From assembly GCA_023213395.1 (NCBI GenBank), contig CM041465.1, forward strand, positions 182,535,741-182,599,740: a stretch of 64,000 nt of DNA. Direction: 5' to 3'. Each line of letters opens with the position of its first letter. Position 1 is the first letter of the stretch. Below are positions 54,601 through 64,000 of this stretch, piece after piece. Origin of the DNA: Cycas panzhihuaensis (lineage: Eukaryota; Cycadophyta). The notes beneath the pieces are model-generated. The model was not told the origin of the DNA. It made no database searches and was given only the letters and a program-made list of their open reading frames with translations. The translations under genes and the position numbers were made by a program.

Positions 54601-55390
54601 CTCCTACCTCCTACTATAAAATCTTTTGCTGTTAATAGCTCTATTAATGAAATGTGGCATTCAAAATACGAACATATTATAAATAGGTAGTTAGAATGGT
54701 TAAGAAAATCAAATATGGTAGATGGTCTTCCTAATGTGTCTTTTAATCCATTCATATGCAAAAGTTGCATAATTGGCAAATAGCATCGAACCCCATTTCA
54801 AGGAAGTACATGGAGAGCGCAAAAGAAGTTAGAGTTCATTCATATAGATTTCTCTGATCCAATCACACCAAATTTTGTTAATGGTGCAAGGTATTTTCTT
54901 ACTTTTATTGATAACTTCTCCAAAAATAACTTGGGTATTTTTCCTTTCCTGTAAATCAAAGGTCTTAGATCATTTTAAAGAATTCAAAGCTCAAGTGGAG
55001 TTAGAAAGTGAATGCAAAATTAAAATTCCCTGGTCAGATTGAGGGGGAGAATATATTTTAATTGATTTCTGTTATTTTTGTAAACTGAATGGAATACAAA
55101 GGCAAGTCACTACTCCTTATACAACTTAGTCAAATGGAATAGCTGAATGAATGAATATAACAATAAGGGAGATGGCTTAGTGTATGATAAACGACAAAGC
55201 AATGACAAAAGTCTAATGGGTTGAAGCAATTAACACAGTTGTGTATCTTATCAATAGGAGTCATACTTAAGTCCTTGATAAAATCACTCTCGAAGAAGCT
55301 TGGACAAGAAGAAAGCCAAATGTAAGTTGTCTCAAAATCTTTGGAAGTAAAGCTTATATTCATATTCTTGACAAAAAAATAACTAAGCTA
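54601..55390 (+). pseudogene. Element H integrase (broken)
   Basis: MWHSKYEHI and FICKSCIIGK are the zinc-binding domain (54650-54785). FIDNFSK and an Asp-containing HIDFSDPI start the core. Most of the core has stops and frameshifts. Confidence 0.75.
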
Positions 55391-56570
55391 GATGACAAAA
55401 AGTACAAAATGCATTATAATTGGATATAGCAATAAATCTAAAGCATATAGATGCATAGACTTAAAAACAAATAAGGTTTATGTTAGTAGAGATGTAACAT
55501 TTGATGAAAATATATCCAAAGAAGATCAAGAAGGGAAGGTTATTCAAAGGCATATTGAAGAAAATGCAAAAATGTTCACGCCAGTAGAGAAAATATCTAA
55601 AGTGACTACTATAGAAGGAGATACCTTACAAAGTGAGCCCCAAGGAGAAAATGAGCAGGATATTTTTAAAGAAGAGCAAGATCCATCCAAGATAGAATAT
55701 AGTCCACAAGAAGAAAGAGTTGATAGTAATCAGTCAAAAGAATTACCAAGATTGTATATAAAGACAGTTAAAGAAGCAAAAGGTAATGTCTTTGAACATA
55801 GAACTTGATCTCAAAAACATCGGAGTTTAATATGTTGTGTTGAACCACAAAATTATAAAGAAGCATGTATTCATCTAGAGTGGCAAAAAGCCACATTGCA
55901 GAGATCGATGCTATAGACAAACATAGGACTTGGAAATTACTCATTGCATTTAATGATAAACCCATTATTAGATATAAATGGGTATACAAATTCAAAGAAA
56001 AATATGATGGTACCATTGAAAAATACAAGACTAGGCTTGTAGCAAAAGGGTAGACTTAGGCCACAAGAATAGACTATGAAGAAACCTTCTTTCCAATAGT
56101 AAAATTGATAACTGTAAGAATAGTTAGTGCCATGACAATACAATTTGGATGGAACATCATATAGCTTGACATAAAAAGTGCCTTTTTAAATGGAGGTCTA
56201 AACGAGGAAGTGTATATGGAACAACCCTCTAGATACATAGAGAAAGGTGAAGACTATGTTGTCTAAAGGATAAAAAATGCTCTATATGGATTAAAACAAG
56301 CAGCCAGAGCCTAGAATGCAAAATTGGATCATCATCTCAAATAAAAAGGTTTTAGTTGGTGTGAATCTGATCCTAGCCTCTATGTTAAAACAAATAAAAG
56401 TGGTCTAATCATTGTTATAGTAGTTATTGTAGATGATATGATAGTTATTGGAAATGATGATAACTTAATTTTTCAAGTAAAAGTCCAAATGGAAAATGTG
56501 ATTGAAATGACATACATGGGATTACTTCATTACTATCTTGGTATTGAAGTAGATCAAAGAAAAGATTCTA
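55391..56570 (+). pseudogene. Element H integrase tail and reverse transcriptase
   Basis: 55392-55808 is the integrase C-terminus (IIGYSNKSKAYRCIDLKTNK, then SRDVTFDE) and acidic linker. RT follows from about 55865 (RYKWVYKFKEKYDG, TRLVAKG) with stops. The catalytic motif reads VDDM with Ile in place of the usual Tyr (about 56430). Confidence 0.82.
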
Positions 56571-57371
56571 TATATGTGTCCCCGGGCAAAATATGCAAAA
56601 ACTCTCTTTAAAAAACTCAAAATGGAAGATTGCAATGCCTGTATAACCCCAATGGAAATAGGGTGTATCCTGATTGTAGACAAAGGTGAACAAAAGCTTG
56701 ATGAAACTTTGTACATACAACTAGTAGGCAATCTCCTTCATCTTATAGCCACTAGGCCAAACATTTTAGACTTAGTTGAAATAATCTCTAGGTACATGCA
56801 ATCTCCAAAAGTTTCTCATTGGAATGTTGCCAAACGAATATTAAGGTATATCAAAGAAACTTCAACACTGGGACCTAGTTATACCAAGGCATCAAACTTT
56901 CAGTTAATAGATTATAGTGATTTAGACCGGGCTGGAGATTGACAACAAAGAAAATCCACATTTGGATATTACTTCACTCTTGAGTCTGTTGTTATATTGT
57001 GGAGTAACAAAAAACAATCCATTGTAGCTCTATCCTCAATAGAAACAGTGTACAAAGCAGTTGCAAGTGTCACATGTGAAGTAGTACGGATAAGACAACT
57101 TCTTAAAGACTTAAGATAGGAACAAGATCAAGCTACCTCTATTTTTTACAACAATCAAATTGTTATTAAGATGACTAAGAATCCTGTATTTCATGGCAGA
57201 ATGAAACACATTGAAGTACATTATTATTTTATTAGAGAGAATGTACAAGCAAAGTAGATAGACCTATAGCAATGTACTAGTGAAGAACACCTTGCAAATA
57301 TATTCACGAAGCCCTTGTCAAAGGACAAATTCCAATATTTCAGAGAGATGTTTGGTGTTAGAAATAAATGA
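56571..57371 (+). pseudogene. Element H RNase H (broken)
   Basis: 56574-56942 covers KTLFKKLKMEDCNACITPMEIG-like sequence and HWNVAKRILRYIK. Later pieces hold MKHIEVHYYFIRENVQ and ANIFTKPLSKDKF, ending at TGA 57369-57371. Confidence 0.82.
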
Positions 57372-57389
57372 TAAAACATTAACAGAGGG

Positions 57390-57585
57390 TGTTAGAGTAA
57401 TCATGTTTTATCTTGGTCTTTTCAAAAGTTAAGTTGAGGATTATGTGTCCAACCCCTCTTTCATTCTATCTTGACACTTGGCCTATATGCATAGGCTCAC
57501 TTGTATACGTTGTGTATTTATATGAGAGTATTTCTCTCTCTCATCAATGCAAGGAAGTCACTTTTTTTTATGTTCTTATTGTTTT
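57390..57585 (+). repeat. Element H 3' LTR, cut by element I
   Basis: Matches 46164-46358 but stops at CTTATTGTTTT, four bases short of the LTR end. Element I begins at 57586. Confidence 0.85.
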
Positions 57586-57797
57586 TGTTACAATTCTAAG
57601 ACACAAGTGAACAGAAACTGAATGCTTCATTCCTTATTGATGATCATAATGGAGATTTATACAAGTCGGAGTTGTAACTCCTTTGGAACTAAATGTAACT
57701 GCTACATGTCTAACTGACATGTGTCCACATGGTGAGTATCTTATGCTACATACAAAGTGGGTCTCTAGATATGTTAGATAAAACATTATATCTAACA
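57586..57797 (-). repeat. Element I 3' LTR
   Basis: 212 bp, TGTTACAATTC to ATATCTAACA, with TGTTA / TAACA inverted ends. A CCCTCTCTTAATG complement (purine tract) follows. Confidence 0.8.
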
Positions 57798-57810
57798 CCC
57801 TCTCTTAATG

Positions 57811-58260
57811 TTTTATCCTGTTAATCCTATTTTGTCTCTGAGAATTTGAAATTTGTCTTTATCCGAAGGCTTGGTCAAAATGTCAACCATTTGATTTGAA
57901 GTTGGGCAGTACACAAGATTGATTTCCTTACTTTGAATCTTTTCTCAGATGAAGTGTTGATGCACCTCGATATGTTTTGTTCTGGCATGTAGTACTAGGT
58001 TCTTTGCAATCTTGATTGCACTTTGATTGTCAGAATGGAGTGTGGTGGCTTCTTGTTGAGACAGATTCAGATCCTAAAGAAGTTGCCTCAACCATACTGC
58101 TTATGTGGTGGCACTAACAACTGACTTGTACTCTGCTTCTATGGATGATAGAGCCACAATGGCCTGTTTCTTACTGCTCCAGGAGATAGAAGCCGATCCA
58201 CTGAAGAAGCAATGTCCGCTGGTGGATTTTCATTGTTCCTTGTCACCTGCCCAATCTGAG
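57811..58260 (-). pseudogene. Element I RNase H (broken)
   Basis: On the minus strand the region carries the complement of HARTKHIEVHQHFI near 57945-57995 and the catalytic Asp/Glu segments nearer 58150-58260, with frameshifts. Confidence 0.75.
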
Positions 58261-59132
58261 TCACAAAATGCAATTAAATTGAGCTGTATTCTCTTTTGGA
58301 TATGTCAGCTTTAGTTCTGTTGTTCCCTTTAGATACCTTAGTATCTTCTTTGCTGCTTGCCAATGTCTTTGTCTTGGCTCCTGCATGTATCTAGATATTA
58401 ACCCCACAAAATAAGTAATGTCCGGTCTAGTTGCTATCAGATAGATGAGACTACCAACAAGTTGCCTGTACAAGGTGGCATTGATGTGGGGCTCTTCTTC
58501 GTCTAGTATCATGTTGCAATTGACTTCCATGGGTGTGCTACATGGATTGCACTCCTCCATTTTGAACTTTGCTAACAAGTCTTTGATGTATTTGGTCTGA
58601 CACAAGGTGATTGTTGTGTTCTGTTGCTCCACTTGGATCCCTAGGTAATAGTTGAGGAGACCTAGGTCGGTCATTTCAAACTTGCTCTCCAATTGATGTT
58701 TTATGTCACTTATAGATTCAACATCATCACCTGTAAGTATCATGTCATCAACATATACAACCAAAATTGTGATGGCTTCATTCCTACCTTTTAAATATAA
58801 GCTTGAGTCTGAGCTGCACCTATTGAACCTATTTTCGCATAGGTATTCATCAAGTTTGGCGTACTAGGCATGAGGAGCTTGCTTTAGACCATACAGAGCT
58901 TTCTTTAATTGGCAGACCAAGTGTTCATAACCCTGTTTGATGTATCCTTCAGGCTGGGCCATATAGACTTCTTCCTTGATATCTCCATTTAGAAATGCAC
59001 TTTTTACATCTAATTGATATACATTCCAATTTTTTTGAGCTGCTAGGGCAATTCATCGTTCACAAAGGTCTTTGAGTTTTGCTACTGGTGAGAAGGTTTC
59101 ATCATAGTCTACTCCAACTGTTTAGGTGTATT
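58261..59132 (-). pseudogene. Element I reverse transcriptase (5' part lost to J insertion)
   Basis: The 167-codon frame 58261-58764 starts VVYVDDMILTGDD (catalytic motif intact) and runs through FEMTDLGLLNYYLGIQVEQ, LVGSLIYLIATRPDITY and AAKKILRYLKGT. Upstream pieces include [14 protein letters not shown] and LDVKSAFLNGD-like bases near 58995. J interrupts just before the YDETFSPV segment at about 59105-59132. Confidence 0.87.
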
Positions 59133-59348
59133 TGTTGAAATATAATGTTTTATCTAGGATAGAAAAGGGGGCCATGTTAGACCCACCCTTAATGTACTCA
59201 TAAGATCATGCCACTTGGCAGTATCTGAGTGATCGGTTACATTAGTGGTTGTAACCATCACATCACTGCTGTATATTTAAGCAGATTAAATCTCAATAGA
59301 AACAAGTACATTCATTTCTCTGTTTATATTTTGCTCTATTTTTCAACA
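59133..59348 (+). repeat. Element J 5' LTR
   Basis: 216 bp with 8-bp perfect inverted termini. The TATA-like TATATTTAAG is near 59272. Confidence 0.82.
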
Positions 59349-59361
59349 TGGTATCAGAGCA
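59349..59361 (+). promoter_or_regulatory. Element J primer-binding site
   Basis: TGGTATCAGAGCA directly after the LTR. Confidence 0.88.
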
Positions 59362-60067
59362 GGCCTGTTTAATCTGATTCCTCTTCTGGTGAATTTCTTC
59401 TGTCAAATCATCTCACTCAAGAGTGCAAAAAGAGACAAAGATGGCGCCTTTTGCAAGTCAAAGATCATACATTTCTTCAATGCGGAACCGCACGGATTTG
59501 CTGACGTGTACGCAGACGGAAAATTTTCAAAGTGCCTTGATTGAAGCCAAATTTTGTGGGGAGGTAGATCCGAGGACCCGAGCGTATTTCTCTCGGAGCG
59601 AGTTCGTCTCGAGATCGCTTTTGCGCACCATCGAGCGTATTTCTCTTCTCGAGCGAGTTAAATGCGAGATCGTTTGCACCAAAACGCCTCGAACCAAATC
59701 GTGCGATTTTCAAGAGATTTTCTCGTAAATCTCATCGATTTGCACTCAAAATCGGGTAAAATCTGTCCTAAACCCTTCAGAGTGACAAGACATCAAGTTT
59801 CCAACTCGATTCGAAGAATTTATTTCAGTATTTTCTCAGATTTCTTCTCAAATCCGAATTCTGCCCTAGCCGCCGTTTTTCATTCAAAGCCAGATTTCTC
59901 TCATTTGAGAAAGTTTTTTGAAAAACTGTCTTCAGATTTGGAACGGCGTCTGAGAAACCTTCAATTTGAGGTACACTTGCTTTTTGGCCATACACCTAGG
60001 GTTTTGTACGGAATTCGCATAAAATGCATTTTACGATCCTCTAGATCTGGTTTTGACCTGAAAAATC
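59362..60067 (+). other. Element J leader, CpG-rich
   Basis: Not coding. It contains an imperfect duplication of about 50 bp (59579-59629 and 59633-59681) with CGAGCGTATTTCTCT and GAGCGAGTT in each copy. It has many CpG sites in an AT-rich window. Open frames at 59423-59728 and 59662-60096 have no recognised domain. Confidence 0.6.
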
Positions 60068-60970
60068 ATGTCTTCCTCTCTCATCACTCTACCTGAACCA
60101 GAAAAATTAACTGGTTCAAATTACCATGTATGGAAAATTCAAATGGAAACCATTTTGAGGATGAAAAATGCCTGGGAAATTATCAAGGGACGTAAAACGC
60201 CCTTTGCCGGTGATGATAAGTTAGGAAATTGGATTGAAAGAAATAATATGGGTAGTCTCATTTTAAAATGTCTATTTCAGACTGTTCTTATTTATGTCGA
60301 GAAATTGAATCGCTTTTGAAACTGGAAATGCCCGGAAAATTTATACTGGACAAAAGAATAAGGCGAGAATAATTGCACTCAAAGGAGAGTGGTATAAACT
60401 TGACTTGAAAGAAAATGAAGAGGTAGAAGAATTCAAGCATAAAATCATCACTGTGAGAAATAATCTCTTGAGTCTTTGGAGGCATAATATCCGAACAAGA
60501 TCTTGTAGAAATTGTAATTCAAGGTCGCCAAAGTCATTTGATACAATTGTCAACACTATCACCGATGTGATAGGTTAGACAAATTAACTCTTGATGAATT
60601 GACAGTTTGTCGCTAAGACAGAACAAAGAAACAAAAGATACGAAAACACAGAATTGGAGGATGCATTTGCATCCAGATCAATCTCGGGCCAAGAGGAAGA
60701 CAACAATTTCGAGGACCAAGCGAACGCCAGACTCAGAGGACGAGGACGCCGGGTCAAACTCAGAGGACGAGGACGCGGCAGAGAAAACAGAATATGCTAC
60801 AACTGTGGAAGAACCGGACACTTCGCCAAAGAATTGTAGAGTCTTTGACATATGCCGCCATCATGGACAAAGTGGACACTATCCTTATCAGTGCCTACAA
60901 AGACGAAGTGAAATTTATAAAGGAAAACGACCCATTGGCGAATACAAAGAAAGAAAAGGATGAAGAAGAA
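60068..60970 (+). pseudogene. Element J gag (frameshifted)
   Basis: ATG 60068 gives MSSSLITLPEPEKLTGSNYH, then VWKIQMETILRMKNAWEIIKG, and stops at 60319. The middle is in other frames. An RG-rich run (RLRGRGRR, RGRGRENR) leads to CYNCGRTGHFAKE, where an apparent 1-bp insertion destroys the last Cys of the zinc knuckle (about 60838). Confidence 0.85.
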
Positions 60971-61234
60971 GAAGAAGAAGAAGAGGAGACGGCCTTCATC
61001 ACAAAGATCGGTTACGGAATGAAAGACAAAGACATATGGTACATAGATTCAGAGCCTCTAAACATATGACAAGTCAGGAAGAATGGTTCCAAATCATGAA
61101 TCCATACAATATGGACAAGTCGGTGGAGTGGGTGACAAGTATTCCCTTAATATAAAAGGGATTGGAACCATTTCAAGAAACCCGAATGGAAATGAAAGAA
61201 GAATTGGGAATGTTCTTTTGTACCGGATCCGAAA
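60971..61234 (+). pseudogene. Element J protease (frameshifted at the active site)
   Basis: DIWYIDS is read at about 61030-61050, then an apparent single-base loss shifts the frame just at the catalytic D-S-G. The downstream protease bases (61060-61230) continue in another frame. Confidence 0.78.
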
Positions 61235-62290
61235 ATGAATCTCCTCTCTATCTCTCAACTAAGCAAAAAGGGTTTGAGAACCATTTTTGATGAAGAAGGG
61301 AATTGCCACATTTTGGATATGAAAAAAGATGGAAAAGGAGTCAGATGCAATGATCTTTACAAACTCCTGTCAGATCCTGTACTTCCTTATTTGGAAGAAA
61401 AAGCTTGTACTGCTCTTAAATCTAATAATAAAGTATGGCATTTAAGGTATGGACATCTCTCAATTGATACACTCAAATAAATGGAAAAATCAGAAATGGT
61501 AAATGGTTTACCTAATATTTCATCAGATACATTTGTTTGTAAAGGTTGTTAACTTGGGAAACAAAGACAAATTTCCTTTTAAAGAAAGCACTTGAAAGCT
61601 CGGTCTAAATTAGAATTGATACACACGTACATCCGTGGTCCAATTTCACCTCACAATTAATGGATGCAGATACTTCTTAACTTTCATTGATGACTTCACT
61701 CGGAAGGTATGGGTATATTTCCTACATAATAAGTCAAGTTTTGAAACATTTAAAGAATTTAAGGCGTGAGTTAGAATCAGAATGAAGATCAAATGCATCG
61801 ATCGATGGGGAGGAGAATATATGTCAAAAGAGTTTCTAAATTATCGCAAAGACAGAGGGATTCAGAGACAAGTCACAACTCCTTATACTCTTCACCAAAT
61901 GGAGTAGCTGAAAGAAAGAATAGAACTCTGATGGAAATGGCTCGAAGCATGATGTATGGAACAAAAATATCTAAGACATATTAAGCGTAGCTTAGCACAA
62001 AGATGCTATCTAATAAATGTAAGCCCAACGAGCATTGAAGAACATCACTCTCAAGAAGCTTGGACAGACAAAACCGGATGTAAGTTTCCTCAAAGTATTT
62101 GGCAGTCAAGCACTTGTGCATATTCCTGATAAAAGGAGGTCCAAATTAGACGCAAAAAGCATAGAATGTGTCTTAATAGGATACAAGAAAATTCAAAGGC
62201 ATATAAATGCATAGATCCAAGAACAAATAGAATCTATGTAAGTAGAGATGTCGCCTTTAATGAAGAAAACTCGGTTGAATCTTCACAAAT
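61235..62290 (+). pseudogene. Element J integrase (broken)
   Basis: 61235-61480 begins MNLLSISQLSKKGLRTIFD and has VWHLRYGHLSIDTLK. The zinc-binding CxxC (FVCKGC) is near 61530 but a TAA follows. The core shows [13 protein letters not shown] near 61685-61720 and GGEYMSKEF, AERKNRTLMEMARSMM near 61810-61960, split by frameshifts. Confidence 0.8.
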
Positions 62291-63586
62291 TAAAGTAATA
62301 GAAAATGAAAAGGAACAGAAACCGCTGCATACGTAGTAATGCAGAAGATGAGCGTAGAATCACCGGTTACTTGAAGACCAAGAAATCGAAAAGGAAATGA
62401 CTCGTAAATTACTTGAAGAAGGACAAGGCGATTCATCGTCGTCAACCAGATCAAGGAGACACCATCGAAAAAGAAGGACCACGTAAATGTAAAAGTTGCC
62501 AAAATGGTATATCAAAACAAGTTGAAGAAGGAAATATATTAGAACAGAAAACCTGTGGGCAAAGGTCAAGAGCCCTTCTAAGCAAAGTTGAACCACGGAA
62601 TTTTGAAGAAGCAAAAGATCATCAAGAGTGGAGAGAAGCAATGGACAATGAAATAAATTCAATCAAGAAAAATCAAACGTGGGAATTAGTAGAACTACAC
62701 GCTAATAAATCCAATCAGAACCGCAAATGGGTTTACAAAACAAAGAAAGGAGTAGATGGCAAAATTGAGAAACACAAGGCAAGGTTAGTTGCAAAGGGAT
62801 ACACCCAAACAAAGAAAGCGAGATTTTGATGAGACTTTTTCTCCAGTCGCAAAGATGAACACAGTAAGGACAGTAATAGCCTTGGCTGCTGTCAAAGGTT
62901 GGGGAATCTCTCAGATGGATGTAAAAAGTGCCTTATTAAACGGTGAACTAGAAGAAGAAGTCTATATGCAACAACCAGAAGGATATGTTGAACAGGGAAA
63001 GGAGAATCTAGTCTGCAAATTGAAAAAGGCCCTGTATGGTCTAAAACAAGCACCACGTGCCTGGTATGCAAAATTAGACCACTTTCTTGAAGAAAATAAG
63101 TTTATTCGATGCAACTCAGACTCCAGTCTGTACATAAGAAAAACGAACAACAAGATAACAATAATTGTTGTTTATGTAGATGATATGCTTCGTACTAGGA
63201 ATGATGTAGAAGGAATTAAGTGGATCAAAAGTCAACTTCAGCAGAAATTTGAAATGACAGACTTGGGTTCACTAAATTATTACTTGGGACTGGAGATAGG
63301 TCAACACCAAAACTACGTAACTTTGTCCCAAAGTAACTACATCAAAAATCTGCTTGTTCGATTTCAGATGGAGAATTGCAATCCATGCACAACTCCCATG
63401 GAAACAAATTGTGATCTAACGGTAGATAGTATGGAAAAAGATGCCGATGTTACTTTGTATGCACAAATGATTAGAAGTCCGATTTATTTGATGACCACCG
63501 GGCCCGACATATCTTACTCAAGAGGGACTAATATCAAGATATATGAATCCAAAGTTGAGACACCGGCAAGCCGCAAAAAATTCTGA
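62291..63586 (+). pseudogene. Element J reverse transcriptase (one frameshift)
   Basis: 62413-62829 holds the linker and RT N-terminus (WREAMDNEINSIKKNQTWELV, RKWVYKTKKGVDGKI, ARLVAKGYTQT). A 1-bp shift near 62815 passes to 62789-63586: [54 protein letters not shown], catalytic VVYVDDMLRTRND, and FEMTDLGSLNYYLGLEIGQ. It is among the best preserved RTs in the window. Confidence 0.9.
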
Positions 63587-64000
63587 GATATCTCAAAGGA
63601 ACAACAGATCTCAAGTTAGTATATTCAAAGGGGCATCCAATCAAAATAACAGGTACCGCAATTACTGACCGGTGACAAAGAACAAAGGAAATCCACGAGT
63701 GGATTTTGTTTTTTCTTAGGAGCCTCAAGAATCTCATGGTGCAAGAAGAAACAAGCAATGAGCTCTCTCCTCTATAGAAGCGAGAATATAAAGCGACCAC
63801 ATCAAGAACTTTGTGAAGCCGTCGGTTAAGACAACTCTTACTTGACTTGAATCAACAAATGTAAAGGAGCAACTTCTCTAAAATGTGACAACCAAAGTGC
63901 CATCAAGCTGACCAAAAATCCAATTCTACATGCAAGAACAAAACATATTGAAGTTCATCATCACTTTATAAGAGAAAAAGTGCAGAATAAAGAGATAGAC
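63587..64000 (+). pseudogene. Element J RNase H (partial, runs off window)
   Basis: Frameshifted pieces: ILRYLKGTTDLKLVYSKG, then STSGFCFFLGASRISW-like bases near 63690-63750, then LTKNPILHARTKHIEVHHHF and IREKVQNKEID at the right edge. The domain continues beyond 64000. Confidence 0.82.

Larger units (their letters stand above)
46164..57585 (+). mobile_element. Element H: Ty1/copia retrotransposon carrying plastid DNA
   Basis: LTRs at 46164-46362 and 57390-57585 are about 90% identical by eye. The 5' LTR is followed by a PBS and the 3' LTR is preceded by a purine-rich tract. Gag to RNase H lie at 53298-57370. Between PBS and gag are 6.9 kb, far more than in other elements here, including plastid DNA at about 49092-53189. 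The 3' LTR lacks its final GACA because element I inserted there. H sits inside the gag of G. Confidence 0.85.
57586..59132 (-). mobile_element. Element I: Ty1/copia 3' half, cut by element J
   Basis: 3' LTR at 57586-57797, a polypurine tract at 57798, then RNase H and RT on the minus strand up to 59132, where J begins inside RT. The remainder of I should lie past the right edge of the window. Confidence 0.85.
59133..64000 (+). mobile_element. Element J: Ty1/copia retrotransposon nested in I, 3' end off the window
   Basis: The 5' LTR is 59133-59348, with TGTTGAAA / TTTCAACA inverted ends, followed by a PBS. A CpG-rich leader is followed by gag, protease, integrase, RT and RNase H up to the right edge. 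The lesions are mostly single-base indels. The 3' LTR and TSD are not in the window. Confidence 0.88.

Noticed and set aside
59423-60096. Two overlapping plus-strand frames (101 and 144 codons)
   Set aside because: They fall between the PBS and gag of element J and show no domain; treated as leader.

Overview
This window is plant nuclear DNA made almost entirely of LTR retrotransposons, several nested in each other, plus one insertion of plastid DNA. No intact host gene was found. The AT-rich sequence, the density of decayed elements and the residues of the plastid rpl14 and petA fragments suggest a seed plant, possibly a gymnosperm. That last step is an impression, not a result.

Layout. 1-2747: unassigned DNA with a copia-type primer-binding site (PBS) and a possible CACTA transposon end. 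2748-9053: copia element A, minus strand. 9105-14432: Ty3/gypsy chromovirus B, plus strand, with 406-bp LTRs and a perfect target-site duplication (TSD). 15780-23489: copia element C, plus strand, with very similar LTRs and a tandem array in its leader. 24607-31919: copia element D, minus strand, same family as C, with a damaged 5' LTR. 32430-43031: copia element E, minus strand, split inside its reverse transcriptase by copia element F (33257-38469). 43032-45160: unassigned, with a possible LINE relic. 45165 to the end is a nested stack. A gypsy fragment G is cut by copia element H. H's 3' LTR is cut by copia element I. I is cut in its reverse transcriptase by copia element J, which runs off the window. 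H also carries about 4.1 kb of plastid DNA (about 49092-53189) between its 5' LTR and gag. That block is a mosaic of rpl14-rpl16, petA and 23S rRNA.

Each element encodes some or all of gag, protease, integrase, reverse transcriptase (RT) and RNase H, the parts of one retrotransposition cycle. Every one has stops or frameshifts, so none looks autonomous. By eye, LTR divergence gives a rough order: C and D youngest (about 1-1.5%), B about 4%, F, E and H older (about 7-10%).

The most interesting signals are non-coding. A 15-bp perfect hairpin sits just upstream of the TATA box in the LTRs of both C and D, and its stem differs at three positions that are all compensated. A stem with a palindromic loop is conserved in the leaders of A, C and D and resembles a retroelement RNA dimerisation site. 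LTR boundaries, TSDs and divergence counts were made by eye.
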